A stretch of 64,000 bases of DNA, from positions 529,501 through 593,500 of the forward strand of contig JAKZAN010000003.1 in assembly GCA_023053545.1 (NCBI GenBank), given 5' to 3'. Made by a program: the position numbers and the translations under genes. This DNA comes from Lepidurus packardi (Eukaryota > Arthropoda > Branchiopoda > Notostraca > Triopsidae). Of this stretch, positions 30,779 to 42,061 are shown piece by piece (within the stretch, counting starts at the first letter, position 1; each line of letters begins with the position of its first letter). The notes below the pieces were generated by a model. That model was not told the origin of the DNA. It did not search any database and saw only the letters and a list, made by a program, of their open reading frames with translations.

Positions 30779-31276
30779 CTTAATTTCCGTTTCAAATTAA
30801 ATGCCATCTAAGGCTTCGGCTATTTACTACTAATTGTTCTCTTAGGCACACACGTCGAAAAGAGCTTGGCAAATATCCTTCCATGATTTGGAGTTTGATC
30901 TCTTGATCGGCGTTGCTGAAGCTACATCTCGCTGTTTGTTGGCGGAGTCTTGGAGTGAACGCGTCCGTCATCTCCCCATCGTTTTGCTCCATCTTTCGGA
31001 AGCGGAATATCCCTAGCTCGAGATTTTATTTGGGCTGGAAGTACGCCTGTATGAGCGGTTTTACCTTAGTTATATGTATTTTTACTTTCTTTTAACGATA
31101 TTGTCGCGCACTTCTGGACTCGCGTAGTGCACCGCTAAAGCTAAGCGTCGTTATCAGTCGCTTGCTGCTTTACTTGGGTGTCATCTTCTTGGATTAGGAT
31201 GTCCAGCGCTGCCAAAAATTTTTCGTATTGAGCTATGGATAGTTGTGATTAACTGAATGAGTCTTTATTAGGTAAC
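30779..31276 (-). repeat. Repeat U, copy 2, left part (gag-like remnant)
   Basis: Matches 10619-11128 closely. It encodes the same gag-like segment, here more open on the minus strand (30992-30792: TDAFTPRLRQQ, EIKLQIMEGYLPSSFRRVCLRE). It is interrupted at 31277 by the BEL/Pao element and resumes at 46550. Confidence 0.75.
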
Positions 31277-31594
31277 TGTTACAAATGTGCCTGTTTTTAA
31301 CAACGAACACAACACATGTAAAGGAAAGGGTCCTTTATTCAAACAAAAGCCACGTACAACTTATTTTCTTGTTTAGATCTGTCTTTCTTCACGTCTGTTC
31401 TCCGACTGTCCTGTCCAAGGGAAAAAAAGGTGAAAGGCTAAAGCATAGTGCCAAGTGAATTCGTAGAAAAAACGTCGAAGGCGTAAGCAAACGTCAAATC
31501 CCTAAAAAGGGTTAATAGTCAGCGGTCGAGATCGCAATGTCCCACGGGATAAGTCAGCGTTGGCAAAACCTTCCGGATACTTTCATCCGGAACA
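31277..31594 (-). repeat. BEL/Pao 1, downstream LTR (complete)
   Basis: 318 bp, TGTTAC to GGAACA on the plus strand. It ends in the inverted pair TTCCGGATACTTTCATCCGGAA. Matching parts are found at 39266-39319 and 46431-46549 with a few substitutions. Confidence 0.88.
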
Positions 31595-31619
31595 TATCCG
31601 GCTCTGTTTACGCAAGTTA

Positions 31620-32213
31620 ACACTCAAACCTTTGCCTCGGAAACCTCTAACAAACAGAGTTTAACGGCCGGTCGGACATATTCGCCGTTCTTGGTTTTGA
31701 TCAAAGCTGTCCGAACGATGCCGTCGGGTCCAGGGTAGACGTCGATAATACAGGCGAGAGGCCAGAGGCCTCTCGGAGTATTTTCCTCGATTAAAAGAAC
31801 CACGGCATCAGGTTGAAGATTTCGATTAGGTCTTAACCATTTCCGGCGCTCAATGACCGACGGAATGTATTCGCGTAGCCATCTTGCCCAAAACTTCTCG
31901 GTAATCGCCTGAGCAGTCCTCCAGCGTTTACGCGGGTTTAGATCTCTTTCGGTCCCAACGTCAATCGGAAAATTCGGGTTTGCTCGGCCTAGGAAGAAGT
32001 GATTCGGGGTTAGTGGCTCGGGTCCTCCGGATTAACACTAATATGTGTCAGCGGTCTCCCGTTTAGTAAAGCTTCTACTTCAACCATAACAGTGGCAAGG
32101 ACTTCATCGGTAACAGATTGATTTCGCAGGGTGTGTCTAAGGGCGACTTTAGCTGATTTCACGAGGCTTTCCCACACCCCGCCGAAATGGCGCGATGCAG
32201 GAGGGGAGAAATG
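31620..32213 (-). pseudogene. BEL/Pao 1 integrase C-terminal region
   Basis: The minus strand in several frames reads FWARWLREYIPSV, LLIEENTPRGLWPLA, PGPDGIVRTALIKT and VRPAVKLCLLE. These are the conserved C-terminal landmarks of BEL/Pao integrase. A stop follows just before the LTR. Frame changes occur near 32030. Confidence 0.75.
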
Positions 32214-33266
32214 TCACGTGACTTCTCGTCGAGCTAATTCATCGTTGATTCGGTTTTCATTCCATGTTTTCAAACATTGCCGTATTTCCCTTTCCCCGTA
32301 GCTTAAATTGGTCCCGTTGTCACTGTAGACATGCGACGGTGTTCCGCGGCGGCCAACGAATCGCCGGAAAGCCATTAGGTAGGAGTCTGTGTCCAATATG
32401 TGTGCCACTTCCAAGTGAACCGCACGCGTGACTAAACAAGTGGAAAGACAAGCTTACTGTTTGTAGATTCTCCGGTGGATTACTACCATAAATGGACCAA
32501 AAAAATTCACGCCGACGTTCGAGAAGGGGGGCTGAAAGCCTCAAGGCGTCAAAGGGAGATTTGGTTTTTCTCGGTAACATTTGCAGGCAAAACAGTCGTT
32601 TACAACTCGGTTGACGGACGATCGGCCACTTGTAACCCAATATTGGAGGCGCAACTCAGCAAGAGTACGCTCAGCGGACCCATGTGATAGTCGTTCATGA
32701 GTGTTTCGAATGATCAGCGTGGTCAAAGGACTATCGGGACTAAGTAAAATTGGGTGCTTCGCATCTGAAGGAATATCCGCAAGCTGGATTCTTCCGCCCA
32801 CTCGTAGGAGGCCTTTCTCATCCAGAAAAGGCGTTAGCTTCAAGAGCTTCGAGGTACGCGGTAACGGACGATTGGCACGCAGGGTTGCAAACTCGGACAG
32901 GAAACAACGCTCCTGTTCTATTTTGATGAATTCCAGAAGTGCGTTACCAATTTCAGGAACAGTGAGCTATCCGCGCTGAGCTGGATATTTGGAAGGACGC
33001 GTGTTCTTTATGAAACGAAGAATCCACGCCAGAATTCTTTTTATGCGGTGCAAGTTCGACGTGCTCAGCAACGGATCGAGCGGCCTTTCTTCTAGTAACG
33101 TGACGCTCGCAACCAAGGGTGGCAAAGTTTCTAGATCGGTTTCGTCATCTTTGTCTTCCACGAGCTCTGCGGGCCATTGGGAGGACGGCTGCTTCAGAAA
33201 GGCCGGCCCGTTAAACCATCGATTTGGCAGGATCATTGACGCTGCGTCTAGGCCTCTGGAACAATC
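32150..33266 (-). repeat. 1.1-kb pol duplication, copy 1 (RNase H end and integrase)
   Basis: Almost identical to 34498-35613. It encodes the end of RNase H (PLVASVTLLEERPLD), the integrase zinc-binding motif (HERLSH then CFACKCY, about 32760-32600) and the integrase core (SDNGTNL near 32320, HFGGVWESLVK near 32180). The first catalytic Asp of the core is Asn here (AAT read from 32508-32506), whereas copy 2 keeps Asp (GAT, 34854-34852). The copy ends at 33266 with CAATC against the Copia LTR. Confidence 0.85.
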
Positions 33267-33464
33267 TGTTGTAAATATTTGATCGAAAACACTCTTTCTG
33301 TGAAACGATAACACAACTGTATTGTTGGAAGTATTGAGGAAGACTGCCCAGGTTACAACGGAAGGTAGAAACTGAAAAAACAGAAAAGGAAACAAAGGGG
33401 AAAGCTGACAGAAACAAAAGAGAACAAGGAAGTGTTGTGTCCAAATTTCGGACTCAACACAACA
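33267..33464 (-). repeat. Copia 3' LTR
   Basis: 198 bp, TG...CA ends, directly after a 9-base purine run on the coding strand. It contains the near-palindromic AAATTTGG/CCGAAATTT segment near its start. Confidence 0.8.
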
Positions 33465-34497
33465 CCCCCCCTCGAAATTTGGGTCACTTCACTTGCTCAC
33501 ATGTTTTCTTCGTGAACTTGACTCACGTCTCCAAGCCCCATTTCCTCAATGCAAAAGTTGTGCTTCGGGGCCGGCAGTGCTTTGGTTAGGGCATCGGCTA
33601 TAATTTTTTCTGTCCTGCAGTGCACGGGCAAAATCTCGTTTCTCTCAAAAACTTCGCGGATAAAATGATGGCGCACGTCGATATGTTTGGTGCGTGCATG
33701 AAAAACGGGGTTTTTCACAAGTTCCCTCGCCCCACGATTATCATTATGCAAGGGGACCGGTCCCTGGGGTGTATCCAACTCAGCCAGAAAATTCCGCAAA
33801 TAAATGGCTTCTTTCGACGCTTCTGATAGAGCCATGTATTCCGCTTCCGTCGACGATAATGCTACAGTTCTCTGTTTCCGAGCCTCCCAACTTATGGCAG
33901 CACCGGCCAATTTAAACACGTAACCCGTGTATGATCTCCTGTTATCAGGACAATTGGCCCAATCTGCATCTACAAACCCCTGGAGTCCATCTTCGTCTCG
34001 TCCGTCATATGTCAATCCAAAGTTTTGGGTTCCTTTCAAATACCGCAACACCCTTTTTGCTGCACGCCAGTGCTCTTCTCCATAACAGGTGTTGAACTGG
34101 CTCAACGCACTTACCGCATATGATATGTCCGGTCTAGTTGAGACGGCGAGGTACATTAGGCAACCAATCAGGTTCTGGTAAGGGTACTCCATTTTCACCC
34201 CTTTTTCTTGCTGTGGCTTTCTCAAAACTTCGCTAGGGTTCATGGGTGTACTGACCGGGTTGCAATCGGACATTTCAAAACGTTGCAACAACGACTCAAC
34301 GTACTTCTGCTGCTTTATGGTAATGGTTCTCCTTTTAACGTCTTGCTCGAACTCTATCCCCAAGCAGTAATGGATCTTACCCAGATTTGTCATTTGGAAA
34401 CTGTTGCTAAGATTCAACTTGATCTTCTGCATCTCGTCCGAGTCATTAGTTGCAATAAGTATGTCGTCTACATAAATTGCTACTACCTGGATGGTTT
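33267..34497 (-). mobile_element. Truncated Ty1/Copia element (3' part)
   Basis: Minus strand: RT C-terminal part, RNase H, a polypurine tract (GAGGGGGGG, 33473-33465) and one LTR (33464-33267, TGTTGTGTTG to TTTACAACA). The LTR is followed by CAATC, the target sequence that is present once, uninterrupted, in pol copy 2 (35609-35613). The 5' half (gag, integrase, RT start and 5' LTR) is gone, and the left breakpoint falls exactly at the start of pol copy 2. Confidence 0.88.
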
Positions 34498-34500
34498 CGT
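33497..34500 (-). pseudogene. Copia pol: RT palm end and RNase H
   Basis: The RT copies the element RNA and RNase H degrades it. The open frame starts in foreign sequence (residues 1-21 come from BEL pol). Copia pol begins with IQVVAIYVDDILIATND, where YVDD is the catalytic motif. Further landmarks are FQMTNLGKIHYCLGIEF, YQNLIGCLMYLAVSTRPDI, GFVDADWANC (RNase H Asp), ALSSTEAEYMALSEA (RNase H Glu), HNDN (Asp) and KHIDVRHHFIRE. The end VHEENM is close to the polypurine tract. This part is intact over about 330 codons, in contrast with the broken elements around it, so the insertion is probably young. Confidence 0.88.
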
Positions 34501-35613
34501 TGATTTCACGAGGCTTTCCCACACCCCGCCGAAATGGGGCGATGCAGGAGGGGAGAAATGCCACGTGACTTCTCGTCGAGCTAATTCGTCGTTGATTCGG
34601 TTTTCATTCCATGTTTTCAAACATTGCCGTATTTCCCTTTCCCCGTAGCTTAAATTGGTCTCGTTGTCACTGTAGACATGCGACGGTGTTCCGCGGTGGC
34701 CAACGAATCGCCGGAAAGCCATTAGGAAGGAGTCTGTGTCCAATATGTGTGCCACTTCCAAGTGGACCGCACGCGTGACTAAACAAGTGAAAAGACAAGC
34801 TTACTGTTTGTAGATTCTCCGGTGGATTACTACCATAAATGGACCAAAAAAATCCACGCCGACGTTCGAGAAGGGGGGCTGAAAGCCTCAAGGCGTCAAA
34901 GGGAAATTTGGTTTTTCTCGGTAACATTTGCAGGCAAAACAGTCGTTTACAACTCGGTTGACGGACGATCGGCCACTTGTAACCCAATATTGGAGGCGCA
35001 ACTCAGCAAGAGTACGCTCAGCGGACCCATGTGATAGTCGTTCATGAGTGTTTCGAATGATCAGCGTGGTCAAAGGACTATCGGGACTAAGTAAAATTGG
35101 GTGCTTCGCATCTGAAGGAATATCCGCAAGCTGGATTCTTCCGCCCACTCGTAGGAGGCCTTTCTCATCCAGAAAAGGCGTTAGCTTCAAGAGCTTCGAG
35201 GTACGCGGTAACGGACGATTGGCACGCAGGGTTGCAAACTCGGACAGGAAACAACGCTCCTGTTCTATTTTGATGAATTCCAGAAGTGCGTTACCAATTT
35301 CAGGAACAGTGAGCTATCCGCGCTGAGCTGGATATTTGGAAGGACGCGTGTTCTTTATGAAACGAAGAATCCACGCCAGAATTCTTTTTATGCGGTGCAA
35401 GTTCGACGTGCTCAGCAACGGATCGAGCGGCCTTTCTTCTAGTAACGTGACGCTCGCAACCAAGGGTGGCAAAGTTTCTAGATCGGTTTCGTCATCTTTG
35501 TCTTCCACGAGCTCTGCGGGCCATTGGGAGGACGGCTGCTTCAGAAAGGCCGGCCCGTTAAACCATCGATTTGGCAGGATCATTGACGCTGCGTCTAGGC
35601 CTCTGGAACAATC
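34498..35613 (-). repeat. 1.1-kb pol duplication, copy 2
   Basis: Near-identical to 32150-33266 and continuous with the upstream RNase H at 35614-36075. The integrase core keeps GVDFFGPF, but SDNGTNL reads SDNETNL. It holds the CAATC site without Copia. It runs directly into Copia RT codons at 34498. Confidence 0.85.
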
Positions 35614-36075
35614 GTCAGCCGGGTTTAGTTTTCCGGGCACGTGCTTCCATTGACAGGTTTCGGTTAGATCTCCTATTTCCGCAATCCTGTTGGCGACAAA
35701 CGCTTTAAATCTGTAAGTTTTTGATCTAATCCATTTCAAAACGGTAGACGAATCCGTCCAAAGGATAGTCTGGCCAATCTTGAGTCGGAGTTCGACGGAA
35801 ATCGTGTGTGCAATTCTCGCTGCCAACAAGGCTCCCTGGAGTTCTAGACGGGGAATATTCAATTGCCTTAAGTGAGCCACGCGTGATCTTGCCGTGATGA
35901 AGTTGACCACTATGCCTGTTCTATCGGACACACGCAGGTAAGCAACAGCCCCGAAGCCGAGTTCCGACGCGTCCGCAAATACGTGGAGTTGGATGGAAGA
36001 AGGCTCGGCGAAAGGTTGCAGACATCTCGTAATTGCTACGGCTTCAAGTTTTTGTTGATTGGATAGCCAGGTGTT
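35314..36075 (-). pseudogene. BEL/Pao 1 RNase H
   Basis: Shows HVFADASELGFGAVAYLR (first Asp), NIPRLELQGALLAARIA (Glu), ILWTDSSTVLKWIRS (Asp) and HVPGKLNPADDCSRGL. A stop near 36075 separates it from the RT frame (QR-stop-NTWLSNQQKLEA), in phase. Length and order match BEL/Pao pol. The C-terminal part lies in duplication copy 2. Confidence 0.8.
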
Positions 36076-37452
36076 TCAACGCTGTGCAACGCTATCAGGA
36101 ATCTCGTCATCCCATTGTATCCCTAACCTCCACAGCTCTTGCAACAGAGCCTTAGCAGTTAAAGTCACTGGAATGAGGAACCCGATCGGATCGAAAACGC
36201 TGGCAATAATTCTGAGTAATTCTCTCTTGGTCGGTCTCACTGGTTTCTGCTTCACGCGAAAAGCGAATTCATCAGTTTCAGCGTCCCACCAGACACCTAA
36301 GGTTCGTTCGACGGGAAGGTGATCCAAATTCATTTGGGGATCCACTCGATCTTCGGCAAGGGAGAGAAGCCAGTACGGTGCGTGACGAAGATTTCCACTT
36401 AGTTAATGGAATCAGCCGCGAATAAGTACTTCCTTCAATTGACGGCAGATACGAACAGCTTCTTGCTCAGAAGGCATGGAGTCCAGGTAATCGTCGACAT
36501 AGAAGTTTCTTTCAACTCGCGGTGGAATGTCGGGGTAAGTATTCGCTTGGTCCTGGGCAGTCTTCCGCAACACGTAGTTGCATACAGTCGGCGAGGACTT
36601 GGCTCTGAAGTTTTGAACCGTCATCTCGTAGGTCTGCGGAGGAATGCTGCTGCCAGGAGGTCTCCAGAAAAAACGGAGAGCGGGTCGGTCGCGTGAGATA
36701 ACTCTTACTTGGTGGAACATGGACTTGATGTCCTCGGAGACAGCCACCGGGTACTCTCTAAAACGTAAGAGAACACCCAATACGTTGTTTAACAAGTCGG
36801 GTCCAGCTAACAGAACATGGTTAAGGGATACACCACCCGTCTCAGCAGCCGCGTCGAAAACCACCCTGACCTTCCCCGGTTTCATGGGGTTGGTCACGGC
36901 GTGGTGTGGGAGATACCAAGTGCGTGGGGATGGTATGCCTAACTCCGTTGGCTGGACTTTGCGTGCGTGACCGTCTGCCAAATAGCCCGTCACTGTCTTC
37001 GCGTACGACGTCGCCAGCTCTGGGTGGAGTTTAAGTTTCCGTTCCAACGCGAAGAATCGGCGTAAAGTCGCATTTCGATTATCGGGCAGACTCATGGTAA
37101 GGGAGGACAACAGCAATCCGGCCTTGTATCGGTCGTCAACGAGACGCACAGTGTCTTCCAACGTCTTTAGCGCCTTTGCATCGTCTTCGGATAAGAACTT
37201 CCGCGTTGGGGGCTGGACACCGAGCGATTCTGTCGTCCAGAAGTTTTTTACGCTTTCGTCCAGGTCAGTAAGCGACACCTTCATAACTTGTCTCAAGTTG
37301 GTTTCCGTAGGGTCGCTGCGGTCGACTGGTTCCCTTACGCACCAACCAAAGGGGGTAAGTACGGCACGAGACCCTCTTACTCCAGGAGGCGGTTTATTAA
37401 TGTTGTCGTAGTCATGGGCTTCGGGTATGTCTTCGCCAATTAGGACGGTCAC
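36076..37452 (-). pseudogene. BEL/Pao 1 reverse transcriptase
   Basis: The frame 37452-36412 carries the protease-RT linker, then YLPHHAVTNPMKPGKVRVVFDAA, LLNNVLGVLLRFRE, FYVDDYLDS (catalytic) and a stop after LKEVLIRG. The segment 36345-36076 continues with LGVWWDAETDEFAF and LRIIASVFDPIGFL. All are standard BEL/Pao RT landmarks. At least one stop or frame change lies near 36405. Upstream (37500-37740) a damaged protease region can be traced, with an in-frame stop near 37510. Confidence 0.82.
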
Positions 37453-37753
37453 TTCTCCAGGTTCTGCTTCGTCTAAAGGAACGTTTCTCAGATGTGGCCA
37501 CGTTTCGCGTTAATATGGTAAGTTCCGAGTGCGACATGAAGCTACCAAATTCGTGACCGCTGTGGGTTCTTCGGCTTCGAACACATGTTTGCCATCGATT
37601 GACGCGATGTGAAAGTTGTCTGTTCGGGTCAGCGTCCTTGGTTCGCGACCTTTGTAGGTACTGAATGTACGGAATGGACTGTAACTTGTGTAAGGGATGA
37701 AATGCTGGCCGGTGGTTTCTTAGCGTTGGATATAATTGGAGGTTTATTGAAAA

Positions 37754-39232
37754 TCAAATAATGCTTAACAACAGAAGGATAACAAAAAGGTGGTCACACT
37801 TGGATGCAGAGTTACACTTATCAGGTCTACCTATCAACTGTCGTTCCTCGGAAGACCCTTCCAGCTCTTCAAAGCTATTTTCCTTTACATGGGGAAAGCT
37901 GAGTACAGCTTGTACACAAGCTCTGGCGACCATCTGTGGGTGCTCATACTTACGGTGTAACTTCTCTAGGACCTTTCGATACAGTGACGGATTGTTCAAA
38001 ACGCCCGCGATACCCTTTCGGACATTCTGTGCTAGTAATTCACGGAGAATTGTCAGGCGTTGATCGTCGCTTTCGATTACGTGGTGTACCAGTGATCTGA
38101 AGGCAGCTATGAACATTGGCCAATCCTTTGGGTTCCCATAGAAGTGCTTCATTTGGACCTTATGGATTTGGGAAGCACTCCGCCCATAAGGTGACGCAGT
38201 AAGGGGGGCGTCAGGAGAATATATCCACGCTTCGTTTACTGTTGCCAATGGTGGAGCAATCTGGTAGCTAGTAGAAGCCGAAGGTACGCTGGGAGGTGCG
38301 AATGAAATAACAGGTGATTGTGGATTCGAAACCAGTGGCCCTGTACATGCACTAAATGTGTTAGGGATCGGTGGGGGAACTGACATATTTGGCGGTACCG
38401 GAGGGACGGACGTATTCTGCTGTATCTGCACCACGGGTGTGGGATCGTTCGGGGAGTTTAGGATCCGTTCTTCGGTGCGTTGTTTCTCGAGTAGGTCTTC
38501 CAGTGCCCTCCGCTTTCGCCGGTTTAGCAACTCCTGACGTTCGTCCTCCAGTTTCCGTAAGCGTCTCTCATCATCTGCTTCCTCTCGCGCGTTTCGTTGC
38601 AGTTGCTGGAGCTGTAACTCTGTTATCTGCTGCTCTTGACGCACAAGTTGTAGCCGTGAAGCAGTTGACGCTTGAGAGTTAGCTCTAGAAGTTCTGGAAT
38701 GCGTAGAGGACACACTGGATGTCAACGTTGATGAAGAGCTGCCGGCACGTGACATAAGGTAATCATCGATAGCCTTATAGCAGGAGTCGACGGCAGCTTC
38801 CACGTCTGCGATCCACTGGGAGTGATCACGTGAAACCGTTCCATTTCAAGCTTCCGCCTGCGTAAGTTGTTCGTTTAATTCAGTGCAATCCTCCAAATGT
38901 TCCATAAGTTGCGCTCGTTGGCCCTTCACCAAAGAGCTAGATGGCCTCGCGGGAATGGATTTCTTAATCTTGTTAATCAATTTCGTTGTTTGGGCTTTAG
39001 CTTGCGTTCGAAGGACCTTGAGCAAGGTCGGGTCTTCGGTGACATGGTCGTTGACGTTTTCGTTGTCGGCAGGATCCTCTTCTGCAGGTTCCCATGAAGA
39101 TCTGGGTCGGTGAAGGTCTCCCACATTCCTCACATTCACTCGCAAGTCATCTGCAGGAATTAGTTGATCTTCAACCGGTCTTCTCTCGGTGGGAATAACA
39201 CTCACTGACTCTTTCCGAGTTTTGTTGGCCAT
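37754..39232 (-). pseudogene. BEL/Pao 1 gag (one in-frame stop, C-terminus lost)
   Basis: Gag forms the particle. The likely start is the ATG at 39232, 15 nt beyond the primer-binding site. Residues 1-129 run to an in-frame TGA at 38848-38846, and the same frame continues (SQWIADVEAAVDSCYKAIDDYL). There is a Ser/Thr-rich stretch, a charged coiled coil (EERRLRK, ERQELLNRRKRR), a Pro-rich spacer and the DUF1759-like capsid segment HFYGNPKDWPMFIAAFRSLV with RKVLEKLHRKYEHPQMV. The end (CDHLFVILLLLSII) is foreign. The zinc knuckles and most of the protease are missing, so a deletion joins gag to the protease remnant near 37750. Confidence 0.78.
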
Positions 39233-39246
39233 TATAGTCGAGGCTT

Positions 39247-39262
39247 CCGGGTTTCGGCACCA
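39247..39262 (-). promoter_or_regulatory. BEL/Pao 1 primer-binding site
   Basis: Three bases inside the 5' LTR end, the minus strand reads TGGTGCCGAAACCCGG. It starts TGG, complementary to a CCA tRNA end. The specific tRNA is not assigned. Confidence 0.65.
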
Positions 39263-39265
39263 AAA

Positions 39266-39319
39266 TGTTACAAATGTGCCTGTTTTAAACAACGAACACA
39301 ACACAAACGTAAAGGAAAG
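39266..39319 (-). repeat. BEL/Pao 1, upstream LTR, first part
   Basis: 54 bp matching 31277-31330 (TGTTACAAATGTGCC...). Cut at 39320 by the poly(T) of LINE-D. Confidence 0.85.
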
Positions 39320-39340
39320 TTTTTTTTTTTTCTTAATTAA

Positions 39341-39364
39341 CCCAACTTAGGCTCATGCCTATTG
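39341..39364 (-). other. LINE-D 3'-terminal hairpin
   Basis: Plus strand AGGC (39349-39352), loop TCAT, GCCT (39357-39360). The stem starts 18 nt after the last T of the tail (39331), as in the other two LINEs. Confidence 0.6.
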
Positions 39365-39559
39365 TCGGTTTCATTTAGTCAGGTACAATTAAAGGTATCA
39401 CCTTCACTAATCAAACTTAACAACAATTAGGGAGGTAGGGAGTAAAAGGGTAGGGAGGAAAGAAGGAGAGTATAAAAGTATGGGCTGGAGAAACAGGGGA
39501 GGGAGGTAAGGTAAGTTAGAAATAATGTACAGTCACAGAAACAGTTTGGGGTTCATGAG

Positions 39560-42061
39560 TTTTGCGTATGGGGATTTCAGCACTTGACCTTCATTATATT
39601 GAGATTGCTGACCGAAAGAATAAGGCTATGGCGTTGATGAGTTTTGGTTCTGCTAGAATATTTTGGGCGTTGAAATGCATTTTTAAGGAGCAAAGTTTTC
39701 TAAGGAGCACAGCTCTTTCTTTATTCAGTGTTCTGCAGTTGAAAAGGAGATGAGGGAGGTCTTGTCTTTACTGATCTTGACAAGGGCACACATCTGAGTC
39801 GCACCTTCCGATACGCTTAAGATAGGCTTTGGTAGGGAAGTGAGTGGTTCGCACTTTTATTATTGTAGCGATTATGCTTCTGTGTATTTTTGTGTGGATA
39901 ATTCCATGAAGTGAGGGTCCTGCCTCCAAGTTATTCAGGGGACTCTTTGCTGATTCCTATCTGGCCCGCCATGTTGCGATAATCGAATTGTCAATTTCCG
40001 CCAATGCTTCCCTTAAGGTGGAAGGTGGGGTCTTCCAGAATTCTATTGCCATCCATCTTGCTCGTTGTTCGCACTATGCATACATTTTATGGCTCTGGCT
40101 TTCTGTGCAGATCGGCCAATTCTGCCAGTATTTAGACGCATAGCGCCTTAGAAGTGTTGTCTTTAGCTTGAGGTGGAAGGGTATAGTGCCGGTTTCGACC
40201 TCTAACGATGGTTGGAGTTGTAGGCAATGCCCCAGAAACTAGTAGCATACACCTATGATAAATCTGGGCGAGTGGTCGCAGTCTTGAATCCGAAGCATTG
40301 CACCAAGCAGGGTATCCGTAGGCCAGCTTAGTCATCACGGTCACATGACACAGATACGAATCTGTAAGCATGTTACGGATTTGGAAAGCTTTGACAACTG
40401 GTAGTATGTGACATACTCCAATCCATTGGAGTATGTGGCTCGACTGTGCTGCCAGCGCAGTAATGTGGCTTTGCAATGTTAGTTTGTAGTCGTAGGTTAG
40501 GCCGAGATATCTCACCTCCTCCTTCGGATGAACCGTGGTTGTCCCCCATAGGAGTGGTGCATTCTCAATAGATCTTCTCCTTGAGAAATGTATGAGTTCG
40601 GTTTTCTCTTTAGAAAATTGTAATCCCAAATTTTTCCCCCACTTTTCAAGTGCATGAAGGTTATTTGCAAGTAGTTTTACGTTGTATTCGCTGGATGATC
40701 CTGAAGTGTCCAAAAGCAAATCGTCTGCAAAGGCTTGGACCCCAATTCTTTTCCGATTTATAACACTGAGTGATCTGTTAATGTATGCCAGAAAAAGAAT
40801 GGGGGATAAAGGGTAGCCTTGTGGCACTCCCTTCTGGATAGCAAAAAGTTGGCTTTTTTCCGTCCCGTGGGTCACGAATGCTCGACGGTCTTGTAGGAAG
40901 CTCTTTGTCCATTTGATAATCTTTGCAGGCGCTTTCAGTTTTTTCAATTCCATCTCCAGCTTTTGATGAACCACATTGTCAAACGCGCCTTTAATGTCAA
41001 GTAGGAGGGCAGTATGTACTTTCCCTCTATCAAAGCTGTTGAGCACAGAGTTGCTAAGTTTCGCTAGGGCGTCGGTAGTGCTCCTCCCTGCTCTGAATCC
41101 CCATTGTGCTTGGGATAGTTTGTTAGCATCTTCTAGGTAGGCCTGCAGTCTAAGCGCGATAGCTTTTTCCAGCACCTTGCCAAGCACAGGTAGTAGGTCT
41201 ATTGGCCGGAAACATTAACAGAGCTGTAGTCCTTCTTGCCGGGTTTTGGTAGTGGTTGGACTTTTCCCGTCTTCCAGTGGGGAAGTAACTCAGGGAAAAC
41301 GAAGCATTATACAACTTAACGACCGTCGGAGCAATAGTTTTCCATATTGACTTCAGTACGATGGCCTGAATGTCATCATTCCCTGCTGCTTTGTTCTTCG
41401 GGATATCGTCTAAGATGTGGGTAATTTCTTGCTCTGTGAACTCCTCGACGTACTTGCATCCATTCGGTCTTGAGGGATAAAGCTTCGTCTTAGTTTGCAG
41501 GATGTTTGGATATGAGGAATCTGGGAGTGCCACTCCTCCGATCAGAATGTTCGGCGATGTAGTTAAGCCTTCGATTTGGGTCGTCGAATGGCGTCTTACT
41601 GTTTCAGCTGTTCAAGATTAAGTCTGTTGCTGTCGGAACGTAGAGCCCGGTCCAGATTCCATATAATCCTATTATCCGCGGTACTCATCTTCCGTGCCTA
41701 AAACGTGTCGCGAAATTTCCTGGTTTGCGATCGGTAGTAGTTCCTTGTGGTTTTCCACTCGGATTCTCGCCTTGGTCCCCCCATGGTTCGGTACGCGCGT
41801 AATGCCCTCGCCGTTTGTTTACGAAGTTCCGTGAGTTCTCTGTTAAACCAGGGGTTTGCCCGATAAGATCTGTTGCGTTTTGGGATATTCTCTATCATGG
41901 CCTCTTGTATTATTGTTGTCAGTTTTCTGGATGCTCTTTCCATGTTCTCTGTGTCGGTAAGCCCTAAGAACAAACTTTCGGCCTTTATTAATTCCCTTGC
42001 CGTGTGTGAGCGAACATTGTCCCAGTTTGCTTTGTTGTAGCACCAGGCTGCGTTCGTTTTA
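39560..42061 (-). pseudogene. LINE-D ORF2 remnant: linker, RT and C-terminal Cys/His motif
   Basis: From the 5' side: linker (WCYNKANWDNVR, NPWFNRELTELRKQ, 42045-41700), a frame change, RT N-part (41533-41150: ILDDIPKNKAAGNDDIQA), another frame change near 41260, then the main RT (41187-40132). The RT has LEKAIALRLQAYLED, LLLDIKGAFDNVVH, GVPQGYPLSP (Ser to Tyr) and FADDLLLDTSGSS. After a frameshift near 40200 the C-terminus can be traced to about 39560, with CPCQDQ and HLLFNC. The endonuclease is absent. Confidence 0.8.

Larger units (their letters stand above)
39320..42061 (-). mobile_element. LINE-D: 5'-truncated LINE inserted in the BEL LTR
   Basis: Tail (poly(T) 39320-39331), 3' UTR, RT and part of the endonuclease-RT linker, all minus strand. 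The 5' end is joined at about 42062 to LINE-E. LINE-D belongs to the same family as LINE-A and LINE-C by RT motifs and the 3' hairpin. Confidence 0.85.

Noticed and set aside
34208-34648. 146-codon plus-strand open frame
   Set aside because: It is the antisense shadow of Copia RT and BEL integrase codons.
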